In this document: one piece after another, positions 50,874 through 63,691 of the stretch
How the letters are laid out: each line of letters begins with the position of its first letter
Position numbering within the stretch: position 1 is the stretch's first letter
From: Halisarca cf. caerulea
Lineage: Eukaryota > Porifera > Demospongiae > Chondrillida > Halisarcidae
Direction: 5' to 3'
NCBI GenBank assembly: GCA_963170055.1
Contig: CAUJGJ010000188.1
Span: 1,224,171 to 1,288,170 of the forward strand
DNA length: 64,000 bases
The notes under the pieces: generated by a model
Seen by the model: the letters and a program-made list of their open reading frames with translations, nothing else
Databases searched by the model: none
Told to the model about the DNA's origin: nothing
Made by a program: the position numbers and the translations under genes

Positions 50874-52124
50874 ATAGATTCTAGGCTATAACGCTCGCGA
50901 ACGCATAGCGTCATAGGTACTGGATTGGAAACGGAAGTAACGTTTAGTATTACATTTATATTGTTGTATATGAAGTATTCTTTGTTACGGTTAATTGATT
51001 AATCGGCTGCTGCGAGAAACCTCAACGTGTGTCGAAAAGCATCATTTCCGAAGTGCACAAGTCGCTGTACATTTCAACAAAGGTGAGAAACCACAAAGTA
51101 ATAACATATGAATATATTTATACAAAAACTGAATTAAAAACAACGCTAAATGAAAAGTTTCAGGCACTTCTTGCAGTTGTACAACTTTTGAGCCCCTGGA
51201 GAACAGGTTTTGTACCTATATTGAGAAAACAGAAGCAGGAAAGGGAAAACAAATAACACGTACCGAAACTACATTGAATATTACATGCCTTAAAAGCAGA
51301 AATCATTGCAATAATGCTTCCTATGGTTCAACAGCCAAGCTCGTAATTGCATTTCAGAGTGCACTTGTCGTACCTCTGCTGAAAAGAAACAATTGCATGT
51401 AAACAGCAAACTAGTATTGGTTGAAAGACCAGGCAGTGGTATGCGCCCTCCACAGAGTTTGGTCAGTATCAAATGTTTTGCATGATATTTACAGAGGTAC
51501 AATTCAAACAGACGTATACAGACAATCAAACCCCTTCCAAGCAAGAGGCAGACAAATCCTAGCACCAAAGAAATTTCGGAACGCTAAACAGGCCTTACAA
51601 ACAAAGAGGAATGATACGACATTCACTAGATGGCTAGATCATCCACAGGAGAGTACACAAAATGGCTTACATACCTTTGTCAACAACGGAAACCTTAAGC
51701 AGACACAAGTTGCGGTTTACTCGCTCTTTAGCCAGTGTGAACTCCCATACAAAACAGCTGTAGGCACTTCGCAATCATTTTCTTCTTAAAATCTTCCTGC
51801 ACAGGATGATGATATCCGAGAACAATCCGCACGTGCAGGGAACACGATTACCAAGCGGGTCTTTAAATCGTCGACAAAGCAATCAATAGTTATAGCAAAT
51901 GTAGATATGCTTCTTACGAAAAGAATTTTAGAGAGATTGACAGGATCACAAGGAAAGAACGTTGAGAAAGCTGCTCCTTTTCGATCAGCTGTGTTCCGAA
52001 AAGCCGTAAATATTGTATGACGTCATATAGCAACGTAACACGAGTTTGTTCGCTCGCACTTCCGTTTCCAATCCAGTACCTAGGGCGTCGTACCGTGGTA
52101 AGCGACCATAGCCTATCATCTATG
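50874..52124. mobile_element. hAT-like element, 1251 bp, inserted in LINE endonuclease
   Basis: It is flanked by an 8-bp duplication CTCAGACC (50866-50873 and 52125-52132). Termini of about 65 bp are inverted: tagat..taggctat at the edges and a perfect 25-bp stretch inside them (50914-50938 with 52058-52082, starting taggtactgg). An 8-bp target duplication is typical of hAT elements. The interior has short frames (for example 51421-51789) with no transposase signature, so it is non-autonomous. Removing it with one duplication restores an open frame across the LINE, which confirms both borders. Confidence 0.85.
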
Positions 52125-52132
52125 CTCAGACC

Positions 52133-52441
52133 ATTGCTCTTACTGACCAGCGGCCTGACATCGTCTTGTGGAGTCCCACTTCCGTTGTCCTCATTGAGCT
52201 TACAGTGCCCTTTAAAACCAATATCTCTGGTGCTGTTGAGCGCAAGATGGATAGGTACAGAGAGCTGAGGGAAGCCTGTTCACGCTCACACCAAGCCTCT
52301 ATTGTCACCCTTGAGGTCTGCTCACGCGGCTTTCTAGCCACTGACAGCTTTCAGCAGCTTTACAAAATACTGAAAGTAAAGCTAGGGAGAAGCATGTTTT
52401 CGAGTGTGTGTTCATATAACATCTGGTGCAAACGTAACTAG
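52133..52441 (+). pseudogene. LINE restriction-like endonuclease end, copy 2
   Basis: It reads on in phase with the part before the inserted element. It shows RPD followed 12 residues later by E in LIELTVPF, then a Lys-containing ERKMDRYREL segment. This R/KPD-x12-E arrangement is the restriction-like endonuclease of R2-type elements, which nicks the target DNA to prime reverse transcription. The frame ends at 52441. No poly-A tail is seen. Subclade within RLE elements cannot be fixed by eye. Confidence 0.8.
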
Positions 52442-52759
52442 ACTGGCTAATTTACTTGTGATTTTTTTGCTCCTTTAAAATGCTATCTGTCATCTGTATG
52501 TAGTAATTTGCTGAGTGTATGTAGGTATGTATCTCTCAGTTTCATAGTATATAGGCAGGTGTCTTAGCAATACTGTGCAGTTCATCTTCAGAACATTTTT
52601 GGCAGTGTTATGATCACCTTCATGTCACTACATACATACTTCATAGTTTTTTTTGTTGTTTTAGCTCTTTAGTTGTCCACATATACTGCATGCTGTTGTT
52701 ACCAGTCTAATGTACTGGCTTTTGTTGATACTATTAATGATGGTGACATGTGAAAAAAA
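52442..52759. other. LINE 3' UTR or spacer
   Basis: AT-rich sequence between the endonuclease stop and the TG array, with no gene seen. A clear 3' terminus of the LINE is not identifiable. Confidence 0.4.
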
Positions 52760-53840
<1,081 letters not shown>

Positions 53841-53842
53841 AC

Positions 53843-53902
53843 AAGCGATTCGAGTTTAAAAAACTCGTGGGCCGCCTACGGCCCTGGAAACTCGAATCGC
53901 TT
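53843..53902. repeat. Hairpin element, 15-bp perfect arms, recent insertion
   Basis: The arms aagcgattcgagttt (53843-53857) and the complement (53888-53902) enclose an inner hairpin gggccg...ggccct. Unit I lacks this and the following 40 bases: it reads from aaatga straight into aaatatggat at about 38660-38672. About 98 bp were therefore added in unit II. Confidence 0.85.
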
Positions 53903-54039
53903 GGAAATCGTCATTATTCAAAATCTTCATTATTATCCAAAATATGGATGATAAGAAGTGCATGATTCTAGGAACCTTACTATGTCTCAAATTCACTGCG
54001 GCAGCAGCTCCCTGATTGTCTCCCTCCACTAGTGAAACT

Positions 54040-54410
54040 TGATATCCACAGCTAACTCAACTGGAAGCAACTCCTTTAAGGTGGTGCTATCCCTCCAATT
54101 TCCCCTCTGACGGATGCTGGCATGCATCTCTGACCACTTCAGCTGAAACCAAAGGTGTTGCTGAATGGCTCCACACCCCACCGATCCGGATGTGTCTGTG
54201 GCACATATGAAGCACTGCCTCCCCCCACTGATCGGATGCTGTAAAGACCGGTGGTTTAGTGCTACCAAGAATGTCTGCCATCCGTACAAGTCCGAATGTG
54301 CAGCTGCGTGCAATCAGATGTGATGTTGCGGCATCTTGGGCACTACATACCAACAATTCAAATAGCCTGCACTGTTTGGACACCCGACTTCGAATCCCTA
54401 GGGGGAGCAC
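54040..54410 (-). pseudogene. Relic of retroelement RNase H domain (unit C)
   Basis: Third copy of the relic at 8340-8773, retaining TDTSGSVGCGAIQQH and TTLKELLPVELAV on the minus strand. The segment holding the CDNQEA box was removed by a small deletion near 54020-54045. Confidence 0.55.
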
Positions 54411-55134
54411 ACAATGTCATCATTAACAGTCTTATTTACACATACTTTGATTGACAATACAGATCATGGCAAGATAATGACCCCACTATGTACAATGACC
54501 AAGACATAATATTTGTGATAATCTAATTAGGATTGTTTCCACAGGGTCACTGAAAGGTCATTTGCGGAAGTAGTGTAGAAAGCCAGTCTTGTTCTGTATG
54601 TTGTTCACATACCAGATTCAGGAGCATTGTGTAAACACCATGGAGACCATGGGAGGATGCAACCTCCTTCAACAACAATGGCTGGTCTAATTTGTGATGG
54701 TTTCTTCCTGTTTAGAAAATGTAGGAGGAGGTAAGTCCACAAGTGAGCACAAATGCCTTGTATCAGATACGTCACCGAGAACCTTTACTACAAATGAGCG
54801 TTTGTAGAGATGGATATTCTCCAGAACGGTTCTCATTCAAGGAAGGAGAAGATGTGATTATTTTTATGATTCTAGCGTAATTATGTGTTTCTTGGGTGTT
54901 AACTGTATTTCGTTTGATTATTGAAATGGTTCTTTTGATCTAATTTTGCAAGATTTACTGATTGTTGTTGTATTGGATTGAGTGTTTTAATTAGTTGACC
55001 GAATGTGAACTGTAGGCCAAACTTTGTTCATTCTAGTTGCAGCAATTAAATCCTGTGCAGCTTTTGTTATTCATTGAAGTTGTACCTACTCAAGTACCAA
55101 CCATGTGTAATCATTTTCTCTTGTTTATCCACAG

Positions 55135-55338
55135 GATGGTCAGAATGCCCTTCACCGTGCTGCCTTTAACGGGCATTTGGATATTGTTAAATACCTCATT
55201 TCAAAGTTTGCAGACAGAAGATTTGAGTCTACCAACTTTGGTAACACCTGTCTACACTTGGCTGTGCGGAAAGGTCTCCTGGTAGTAGTAAAGTACCTCA
55301 TTGAAGAGTGTGGATTTGATCCTGGTACTGTGAATGAG
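55135..55338 (+). CDS. Ankyrin-repeat exon, unit C (two ANK repeats)
   Basis: A 204-bp phase-0 segment with acceptor ttatccacag and donor gtaggc (55339), as in unit A. The first repeat, NALHRAAFNGHLDIVKYLI, is normal. The second reads TCLHLAVRKGLLVVVKYLI: the conserved His of the GHL turn is Leu and the conserved AA is AV, and the exon ends GTVNE instead of GTGNK. These changes fall on core ANK positions, so this exon may be under weaker constraint than the other two. The frame is open and the splice sites are intact, so I do not call it a pseudogene. Confidence 0.72.
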
Positions 55339-55582
55339 GTAGGCTATTATTTATTGCATGACACATACATTGTGCACATCATCTGCAACGTTCCTCTCAA
55401 TTCTCCCCTCCTGACATCTTAAATATTTCATCTCATTTTAACGGAGCTGAGTCACAGAATATTGCCAGATGTACAAGGGTTTTTGGCTAATATCAGTGTC
55501 GGATAGACCAGATCTCACTGCACTACCTGTTAAGCTCTTTGCAATGCAAACTTCACCACTGTCTCTCTTTAATTTATGTTAA

Positions 55583-57024
55583 AGTGACATGTAAAAAAAA
55601 TAACGAAAATCAATAGTTACCCGCAAATAAATAACTTTGGGAGCGTTGAATTTGCAACAAATATTGCGAAGTGAGCGAAATTAGCCAACTTCCGGTTTTA
55701 TCCACGAAACAGACAGCCATGTTTGCTATGACATCATAAGGTGAACGTTTAGTACAGCTAGTATATGGAATTTGCAGCAATATTCCAAATAATTTGCAAA
55801 CGAATTGAGGTAGGAACCCATTGAGCTCACTAGTGAAGCCATGACCAACAGTGCACTGCTGGGAGGTTTCAATAGGGATACTAGGTGAAGTATTCGTACT
55901 TGGTACACTCCCAAATATTCCTGACCAACAGTGCACTGCTGGGAGGTTTCAATAGGGATACTAGGTGAAGTATTCGTACTTGGTACACTCCCAAATATTC
56001 CTGCATGAAGATTAACCTGGCCAAGTAAAGCCAAATAGCTGCAAGTTCCAAATTATTCTTACCAATAATTCTGCATTAGGTAATGTGCACTTCACTATGG
56101 TTTGGTAACGCTTTTCAACATTTGTTGCCCTTTATGAAGGAATATGAGCACTACCAAGTAATACATTCTATGTCATACTTCTGCACCCCAGTTATTCCAT
56201 TCATGCAATTTCATGTTTATGAATTGCTCCTTCTGCTCTTTGGGGTCATATTGCTCACATTTATGCTAGGCAGCAACCTGTAGGACCCATTTTGCAGTTC
56301 ATGCTATTTAACAGAATTAACCCTGTTCCACCGATACCTATTGCAAAAGTGCTAGAACAACAGACATTTCTTGTATCTCGCTTTCTAAGACTGTCATTAA
56401 TTAATACCGAAGACAGCTCTTCAAAGTGTGCATGGAATTGCATCTTCCACGTGCACACTAGTGGTAAATGGACACAAGTCATCTTGTGAACGAGCTTGTT
56501 GCGTATTTGAACTATTTGAAAGAAAAACTTCATATACACGGCAAAAAAATTCATGGATAACACAGTAAAGTTTCTAGCTAGATCCCTTTCGGTCCCTTAG
56601 TAGTAATCTGCAGCATCCAATGTTTGTTTTTTTCCGACGGCGATTCGGCAATCGATGATGGAAGTTCAGACTAGCAACGCTTCCTTTTGTAAGCCGTCTG
56701 CGGAGCCCCTGTGCTATCTTTACTGACAAAAATCGTACTTTCGCCGATTCTACCATAAAAAAGAGCCGAACAACATCTTTCGTTTTTCCCATACTGAAGA
56801 ATAGGATTGGTTTACTTGTGTTCACCTTGTGACATCACGAGTAACCTGCACCTTGAAATCATCAACCCATGCACGCATTTAATCGAAAAATGGCTGATTT
56901 AGCGTACTAAATCTTTCATTTACTCCCATTTTAACGCGAAATTTGCAAGTAAAATTATAGCGTAAGGTATTTTTCACATATAAACCATCGATTAAGCGAA
57001 TGAAATTTTCATGTCAGTGGCCCT
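55583..57024. mobile_element. piggyBac-type TTAA element, unit C copy
   Basis: TTAA at 55579-55582 and 57025-57028 flank 1442 bp homologous to 9948-11330. The right end tgtcagtggccct is intact, but the left end has lost about five bases (agtgacatg), so this copy could not move again. It contains an 80-bp tandem duplication (55844-56003) that the A copy lacks. Confidence 0.82.
55844..56003. repeat. 80-bp direct tandem duplication
   Basis: The segment beginning accaacagtgcactgctgg occurs at 55844 and again at 55924 with no visible mismatch. The A-unit element has it once, so this duplication is recent. Confidence 0.9.
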
Positions 57025-57339
57025 TTAAAGTCCAGCTGTATTATTAAGGTTTCTTTTTACCCATACCATCAATATTATTGTCACCAATACATGACCGTAT
57101 CAGTAGCAGAATGTATTGTTTATTGTGTCCAGCCATTGGAGGGTCAATACTGCCAACTGATATTGACCTTTTCCTAGCATATTTGATTGCTGATGCTGCC
57201 TGTACGGAAATATTGAAAGATTGAAATTCTGTGATGACTGTCCTGTTTGTGTAGTTGAGCAAGTAACGAGAATAACCCAGGCCTGCATTATCCCAAACCA
57301 TTGCAGCCTACCTTTGACACATTTGTTGAGCACTATTTG

Positions 57340-58362
57340 AATTTAATTTGGTAGCTTTAAGGTACTAAAAGCTATAACAATATGTTTACTGTACACAATA
57401 TTAAACCCATGTGTGAGTGGCTCTGCGAAAACAGACCTCTAGCTCTGTTTACATAAAACATGTACTAAGGCAAAACATGATTCAGTGTGGAAAAATGCGA
57501 TCTTTCGTTTTTTGGTCATTAGGCTTATCTTTTTTGTAAAATACTCCTTAGAAGCTCAAAGCATGTATGACTTCAGGTTATCGAGTTACAGCAACTTTTG
57601 CACTTGGCGGAAATACACCGTTTTGGTACATGGAGACTGCGCACGGCTCACACGTTACGAGAGGGATGCCAACCACATGTCTTTGACGTCGTTTGGACGA
57701 TGGTGAAAGATATGCTTTGTTTGAAATTTGGCTCATAACATTCAAATCAATGAAACAAATCTGGCAAAGAAACAGCAGACAACAATCACCAGAATATACA
57801 CCACCATGCATGTTTTCACTCCAGACATCATAACATTAAGGTATACGGTATGTGATTTTTGGTATAACTCGTAAACTAGAGAAGCCATTGACACGGGACG
57901 GGCAGTATTGAAATCAGCAGGAAAAGCAGTATTGATTGATTTAAGAAAACACAAACACACAGTGCAGTAGAGGGCTATTTTCGCAGAGCCGCTCACATAT
58001 TATAGTCTTTCTACTCCTGATGTGTTTTGATCCAGAATGGACTTTATTTGAAGCTGTAGTAATTTCTGTGAGTACATCAAACGCTTGAGCAAGGTTATGA
58101 GTTTGTACTTCTGCATACATGCAGCCTCTGCACTTCTATTCTGCTGTTGTGTGGTCATGTAGTATGCAATATACCTCAACAAGGTACAGTAAACTATGAT
58201 ATAGTTATTTATGTTTAAAGGGAAGGTAACATTTTGTAGCGAGGCTCTTTGACTGGCTTTACAAAACTGTACTCGGGAAGTGTCATACAACTTTATTATT
58301 GAACTTATTACGAATTCATTGAAGTTGTATATAAATACTTTTAAAATGATTTCTGGAACCTC
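57340..58362. repeat. Conserved non-annotated block, unit C
   Basis: Paralogue of 11640-12723, with a small deletion near 57855 that removes part of one minus-strand frame. No recognised gene. Confidence 0.5.
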
Positions 58363-59520
58363 CGCATGTGGAACATGTCCATAAACTTAGAATCTCAGTG
58401 GAGGTGCGTATTAGAAAGAATTTCACGACTTTAGGTGGCTTCGGGACGCAATGTCATGTGACCAGCCCGTGACATAGGAAAAATGTTACTGTGCACGTAA
58501 AGATTCCAAGACAGCCTTACACGATGTTAAAACAGCAAGATCGACAAATTGTTCCAATCAAATGGCCTTCGGCTACAGTAAATCCTAGTTTCCGCGTTTC
58601 CAGCCCCTTTCCGTTGACAACATCATTAAAATTCTACAAAATCTCTTAACAACATCAAGGAGAAAGAGGCTGGCTATGCGAAACTAAGTGAATCTTAAGC
58701 CTTCGATCAATTTTGAACATGTCAGTACCTTTCTGGTCTGGCTTACCTAGCTTGAGTTTCTTCGATCTTTTCTCCTTCCGAAAAAACATCTTCGAAAGCG
58801 ATTCGGTTCGTGTACAAGTGCGACCAAAGCAGAATTTAAAGTGCTATCCGACGGCGAAAGGTTATGTATCAAAGATCAAAGATACAAAAACAGAAGAGAC
58901 TTCGTCTGTATTCCACTTCACTTTTAGGTGACGTCACTTTCAATATCATGCGACGGTCATGTGACAAAATGGCTACCAGCTAGTTCAAGGCTAGACAAAA
59001 CTTTAATGGCTGGGCGGCAGTGGGAAAAAGCCCATTGGCTTACTTTTTTGCACTTATTGGCTATATTATAGGATAATAAATAACTTCCATGTTGAAGATT
59101 TTGATTCATTGCCCGATTCAGATGTTACAGGCAAAAAGGTGAGCTACAATGGTTTCAATTTGTGGTTTTCACCCTTTTTCTCTAAAACTCTTAAAGATAT
59201 TTAAATCACCAACATGGAAGTTTTAGATACTTAGGTAAGGAGCCTAATGCCATCATTTGTGTCCTCAGCTTTGAAGCTGCACTGCCGCCCAGCCGTTTTT
59301 AATGTTTTTATATGTTCGGGGAGAATGCGCATACTTTCCTTAGAACAACGAAAATCCTTTCAAGTTTGACATCGAACGAAAGGTAATGCAGCCATCTACA
59401 CAATGGTACTAGTTTTTAGAAGATAGCGCATATTTGTAGTAAGAAATGAAACTAGAAAGTGAAGATAAATTTTCTGATCACTGAAGCCAAACAAGTGTCA
59501 GTGGACATGTTCCACATGCG
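58363..59520. mobile_element. Unit C-specific 1158-bp TIR element
   Basis: The left end cgcatgtggaacatgtcca (58363-58381) is perfectly complementary to the right end (59502-59520). Unit A (12730) and unit B (41750) read through the site as gaacctcag. The duplicated target is at most TC. No transposase is seen: the frame at 58713-58931 has no recognised domain. The terminus resembles tggacatgtcccacatgcg at 1707-1725 and 23411-23429, which may be the end of a related old element. Confidence 0.8.
59008..59294. mobile_element. Nested ~287-bp MITE
   Basis: It has perfect 15-bp inverted ends ggctgggcggcagtg (59008-59022) and complement (59280-59294) inside the 58363-59520 element. The interior is non-coding. 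TTAAT-like sequence lies at both edges, but no clean target duplication is visible. Confidence 0.6.
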
Positions 59521-59526
59521 TCAGAC

Positions 59527-61481
59527 TCATAGCCAGGAGGTGCGTTGGGTGTGTTCACATACCCCCTTTGTTATAGTGGTACCTTACAACTTTTCTTGTA
59601 CTGATTTTGAACTTAGTTTCATCTAATTAGCCAGCAACTGTCAGGCACAGTCGTTCCTGGAAATTCAGCGCACTTGTTTGGAAATTGAGTAGTAGTTGAC
59701 CCAGGTGTATCAATTTATTTGTTGTATGAATCAATCAAACTGATGGCAGTGATGCACAAAGAATCAGAAGGTTCAAAACAAGATCACAACACACGACTTC
59801 CATCATCCATGTTTTGTTCTGTAAGAGTTCTATGGTCATTCTTGAATTGAAAAGCACCCCCCAGACAAAAAACTGCCTATTGGCCTGAACCTCATCACCA
59901 TCTTCACAACTTCGGTCTATCATACTACTGTTGTAAATGTTCTGTTTCATCTAGACACCCTCGCTGTTGTTGCGAATGCAATTGGTTGTCTCCATAACAT
60001 TCTTATTCTTGCACCTCTAATCCATGAATGGTCACATATTGCTTAGTGGGATGTCACCTATAGCTGTCCCTAACAAGACATCTGTTGCATAGTCATCTTA
60101 TCCTGCAATCACAGAACAGTTCAAGCTAAAGGTATACACTGCCCTCCTAAAGAAGGTGACCACCATGATAATGGCGGCTAATATCAGCAAAAAGGAGGAG
60201 TCACAGAACCAACAGATTAACAAATGGGAAGTCAAAAGTATCTTATACCTATCTTCAATTACACTCTTATTTCTAACAAAAGTCTTTTTTGCTTCATTTG
60301 TCAATTTAGGCGTTGCATACTCCTTCCAATTTTGCAGTGTTCGTATACCCATAGCGCTTGTTGTGTGAAGAACAGGAGTTAATAGAAGCAAGCACCAACT
60401 TGTTTATCATATTAAAGCTGTTGCTCTCTCTAGGGAGAAGGGAAGAATACATTCTATAGCTACAAATGGATTATTTTTGCAGTTTTATGAGCCATTATGT
60501 GGTAACTGAATTCAAGCGCTTTGGTGTAGTTGTGTCATCTGGCTTCATTCTCTACTTTGTCTTGGTCTTCCGTGGGATTTTACCTAGATCTCGTCTAAAT
60601 TGTTTCTTTTGCTATCTATTAGGCTTTATTTACCCGGATTGGTTGAAATAGCAAAGTAGTAGCTGGAGTCCTAAGAATGTGGATAATATTCGATGCGTAC
60701 TAATCTTCGGAAAGATCGCTCACAGCTGCAGACAAATCTAAGACTTTGTGTTTGCAAAGTACTACTAGAACTGTAAACCTTAGGACCTTATGTGATATCT
60801 CTTTCCCTTTGTGAAGATTGGTATCTTAAAAAGAAGTGAAAAAACATCAACATTATCAGCGAACAGCGAAAGTCGTACAGCTGGAAGAAATCGTCATTGC
60901 TTTCTGGTAAATTTGAATCCAAAATTTATCTTAATGAATGTATGTTACAATCCAATGGTTGTTGCAAAGATTGGATACAATATTTCGCTGGTAGCTTCTT
61001 ATTTCGCCAATTTAGAGGTATGTTTTTACTTTCATTCCTAGCTGCCATTTTCTCCAATTACATAAATGGTCACTTTCTTTTGGAGGGCAGAGTTCCCTGG
61101 GTGTGACAATAGCTACTAGGGTAACTGCTTCTATACTATCTTCTTACTTCACTACTCACCTTCTTCACATACATGTATTGTTGGGACTTTTGTTTGTAAG
61201 TTGTTAGATCTTGAAGATCTTATCCATCTGAGATCCATTCACTAACCCCAGCAGTGTTCCTAGTTACTGCCATTGCAAGCACCATTGGACTGTCGCAAAC
61301 TTAGAACATTTACAGTATTATTCATGCATCATGAATATGGTGAATTAAATGAGCCACCAGACATCAGTGAGGGAGAGACCCGCTGGATATGGGCCAGGCT
61401 ACCCCCACCATCCCTGATTACCCCCTCATGCCATCAGGAGTTGCCCATCTGTGAGGTATATGATCCTGACTCCCTACATTA
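59527..61481. other. Conserved block, unit C
   Basis: It continues the alignment with 12738-15116 without the 13268-13728 insert. Frames at 60098-60391 (minus) and 60811-61041 (plus) parallel those in unit A but carry no recognised domain. Confidence 0.5.
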
Positions 61482-61842
61482 CAGTAGACCCTTGATTATC
61501 CGGACCCCTTCGGTCACAACAAATTTCTAGTTGTCCGGATAAGTGAAATAGACCGGATAACTGAAATTACAGTTTACTACACTTTTGCACTTAGCGCTAG
61601 CTGTATCCATTTGTCCTTGGCTCTTAATAAACCAATAACTGACGAAAATCTAATGTAAACCATCTCGTCTCCTGTACATGCCCAATTGCACATGGCTGCT
61701 ATTTTTTTCTTTTCTTTTAGAACAAGGCTGATTATTGACACCAGATAATCAAGGGTCGGGATAATCGAGGGTCCGGATAATCATTGATCTGGATAATTGA
61801 GGGTCCAGATAACCGTGGCCCAGATAAGGGTGTTTTCTTCAT
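61482..61842. mobile_element. pogo-like MITE ~360 bp (unit C)
   Basis: TA at 61480-61481 is followed by cagtagacccttgattatcc. Inverted gataatc/ggataa motifs fill the right end. It is paralogous to 15117-15474. The right terminus has decayed. Confidence 0.6.
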
Positions 61843-63012
61843 TCATTATTTTCTGTACATTGGCACTGTTTCTTTAGCTATCAGTTTAAGGCTCTATATA
61901 TTATCCATTCTCGCCATACCTTCCCCCCAACTACCTTGTATAGGACAGTAGGGCATACTACTGTGTGTTCCGTCACCGATCCCTCTAAATCTGTTTGAAG
62001 TCTTATCATTGTACTTTGTAGTCTTTCTGAGGACACGTTTCTTCATCAAGGTACAAGCATTCCGTACGTGTACCCATCGGCTGTATCAGCTATATATGTG
62101 TGTGTCCAAGTTTAGATGTAACCATGCATGACAATATGGACTCATGCTTCAGGTACTTTCCCTTCTATTCCTCATTTCTGGTAACCTTCCTAACTGTAGA
62201 GAATCATAACAGTCAACATGCACTTCCTTTTTCCAATTAAGGTTAACATTTGTGTATTTTGTGTTGGGTTTTTCATGACTGTGTGCTTTCCCCTAACAAC
62301 ACGACATCTGTATGTTGACATGTTTCCTTAGTATCTATCAGATTGAGGCATAGCCCCATTGTTTCCTGGTTTCCATGCAGGAAACCCCCTCATTGAGGTC
62401 AAATCTGGAGCCACAAGTATTGTAATCAATATTGCAATTAACACTTTCCCCAATTGTTACCTGCATGTAACTTGGTTCTGTATAGCATATGTCAGTGCTG
62501 AAGTTGTGAATGCTATTTAAGCTTTTTGCTGTTTTTGTTTGTTTCTAGCACTTTGTCTGACACAGGCACGCGTTACTCTGGCTTAGTTCTCGAATTACCA
62601 TGACATATATAAATTTTTACTTCCATACCAGTGGTGCTCCCCTACACGCATGTGGCCACGTACAGTCTTGACATCATACAAATACTATAGCAAGTACTGG
62701 CTAGTACAATGTGTCTGCAATACCTCCTAAGATTTCGCTACACTGCATGCCCATGATCATGGCTTTTAGGAAACCCCATCCGTTTTCTTCGGCTACACCC
62801 CTGGGTACTTTGTGTTCACCTTTCATGATGTACAAGTATATTCTGAAGGTATGTGTATTCCAATTTTAATACTAACCATTCTTCACATTGCTTATATTGT
62901 CATTAGTGTTAATGCATCATAATTATGCTTTTCTCTTGTGATAGAGGCTCGGTGTAGTCAGTCTAGTCTTCCACTGCTTGTCCAAAATACTCTTTAATAA
63001 ATTGTTTCTGCA

Positions 63013-63013
<1 letters not shown>
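61843..63013. other. Non-coding spacer, unit C
   Basis: It aligns with 15475-16394 and, from 62400 to 62640, with 17540-17735. A segment present in unit A only once and another missing there suggest rearrangement. No gene is seen. Confidence 0.4.
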
Positions 63014-63077
<64 letters not shown>

Positions 63078-63088
63078 AACACACACAC
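63014..63088. repeat. (CA)n microsatellite
   Basis: About 75 bp of CA with AAACAAAC near the right edge; paralogue of 16395-16489. Confidence 0.97.
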
Positions 63089-63538
63089 TCATTTTAAAGC
63101 GTGATCACACAATACGTGGTAAAAATGGCCAAATTGATATGCCAGCGCACACGTCGATGGGCTGTCTTTGGTGTAAAGTGAGTACTATTGAGAAGTTAAA
63201 TTATTTCTCTGAAGATTTGGAGTAACCTAAAAAAGGATACAAGTGAGCCAAAAAGTGGTCCGGCCTAAACCAGACCGGCCATACCGGCCACGCCGTCCCT
63301 GCATGTGCTACTTCTGTTGTTGGCTTGTGGTTCTAAGGGTTTAGGGACTGTGCTTGAACTCCCACCTGCTCCAAATGAGCATAGTCCGAAACTATTCTTG
63401 TTGGTCGCTTTTAAAAAAGTATGTTTTTTGGAATCTTGTTTATATTCATTGGTAAAAATCACAATGTAATGCCACTTCGGAGTGCAATTAATGGTGTAAT
63501 TTTTGCCCCACCACTGCATTTGAGCTTCCTACACCCCT

Positions 63539-63539
63539 G

Positions 63540-63606
<67 letters not shown>

Positions 63607-63636
63607 ACACACACGCACACACACACACACACACAC
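63539..63636. repeat. (CA)n microsatellite
   Basis: About 98 bp of CA with one ATA and one CG interruption; paralogue of 16949-17027. It is followed by the possible microexon at 63661-63691. Confidence 0.97.
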
Positions 63637-63691
63637 CTGTCCTGTTATTGTTGCCGTTCAGACGGTGACACAAGCCCCAATTGGTCAGCAA

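Noticed and set aside
51421..51789. 122-residue frame in the hAT-like element as a transposase
   Set aside because: It has no BED finger, no RNase H-like hAT catalytic motif and no dimerisation (hATC) motif, and is far too short.
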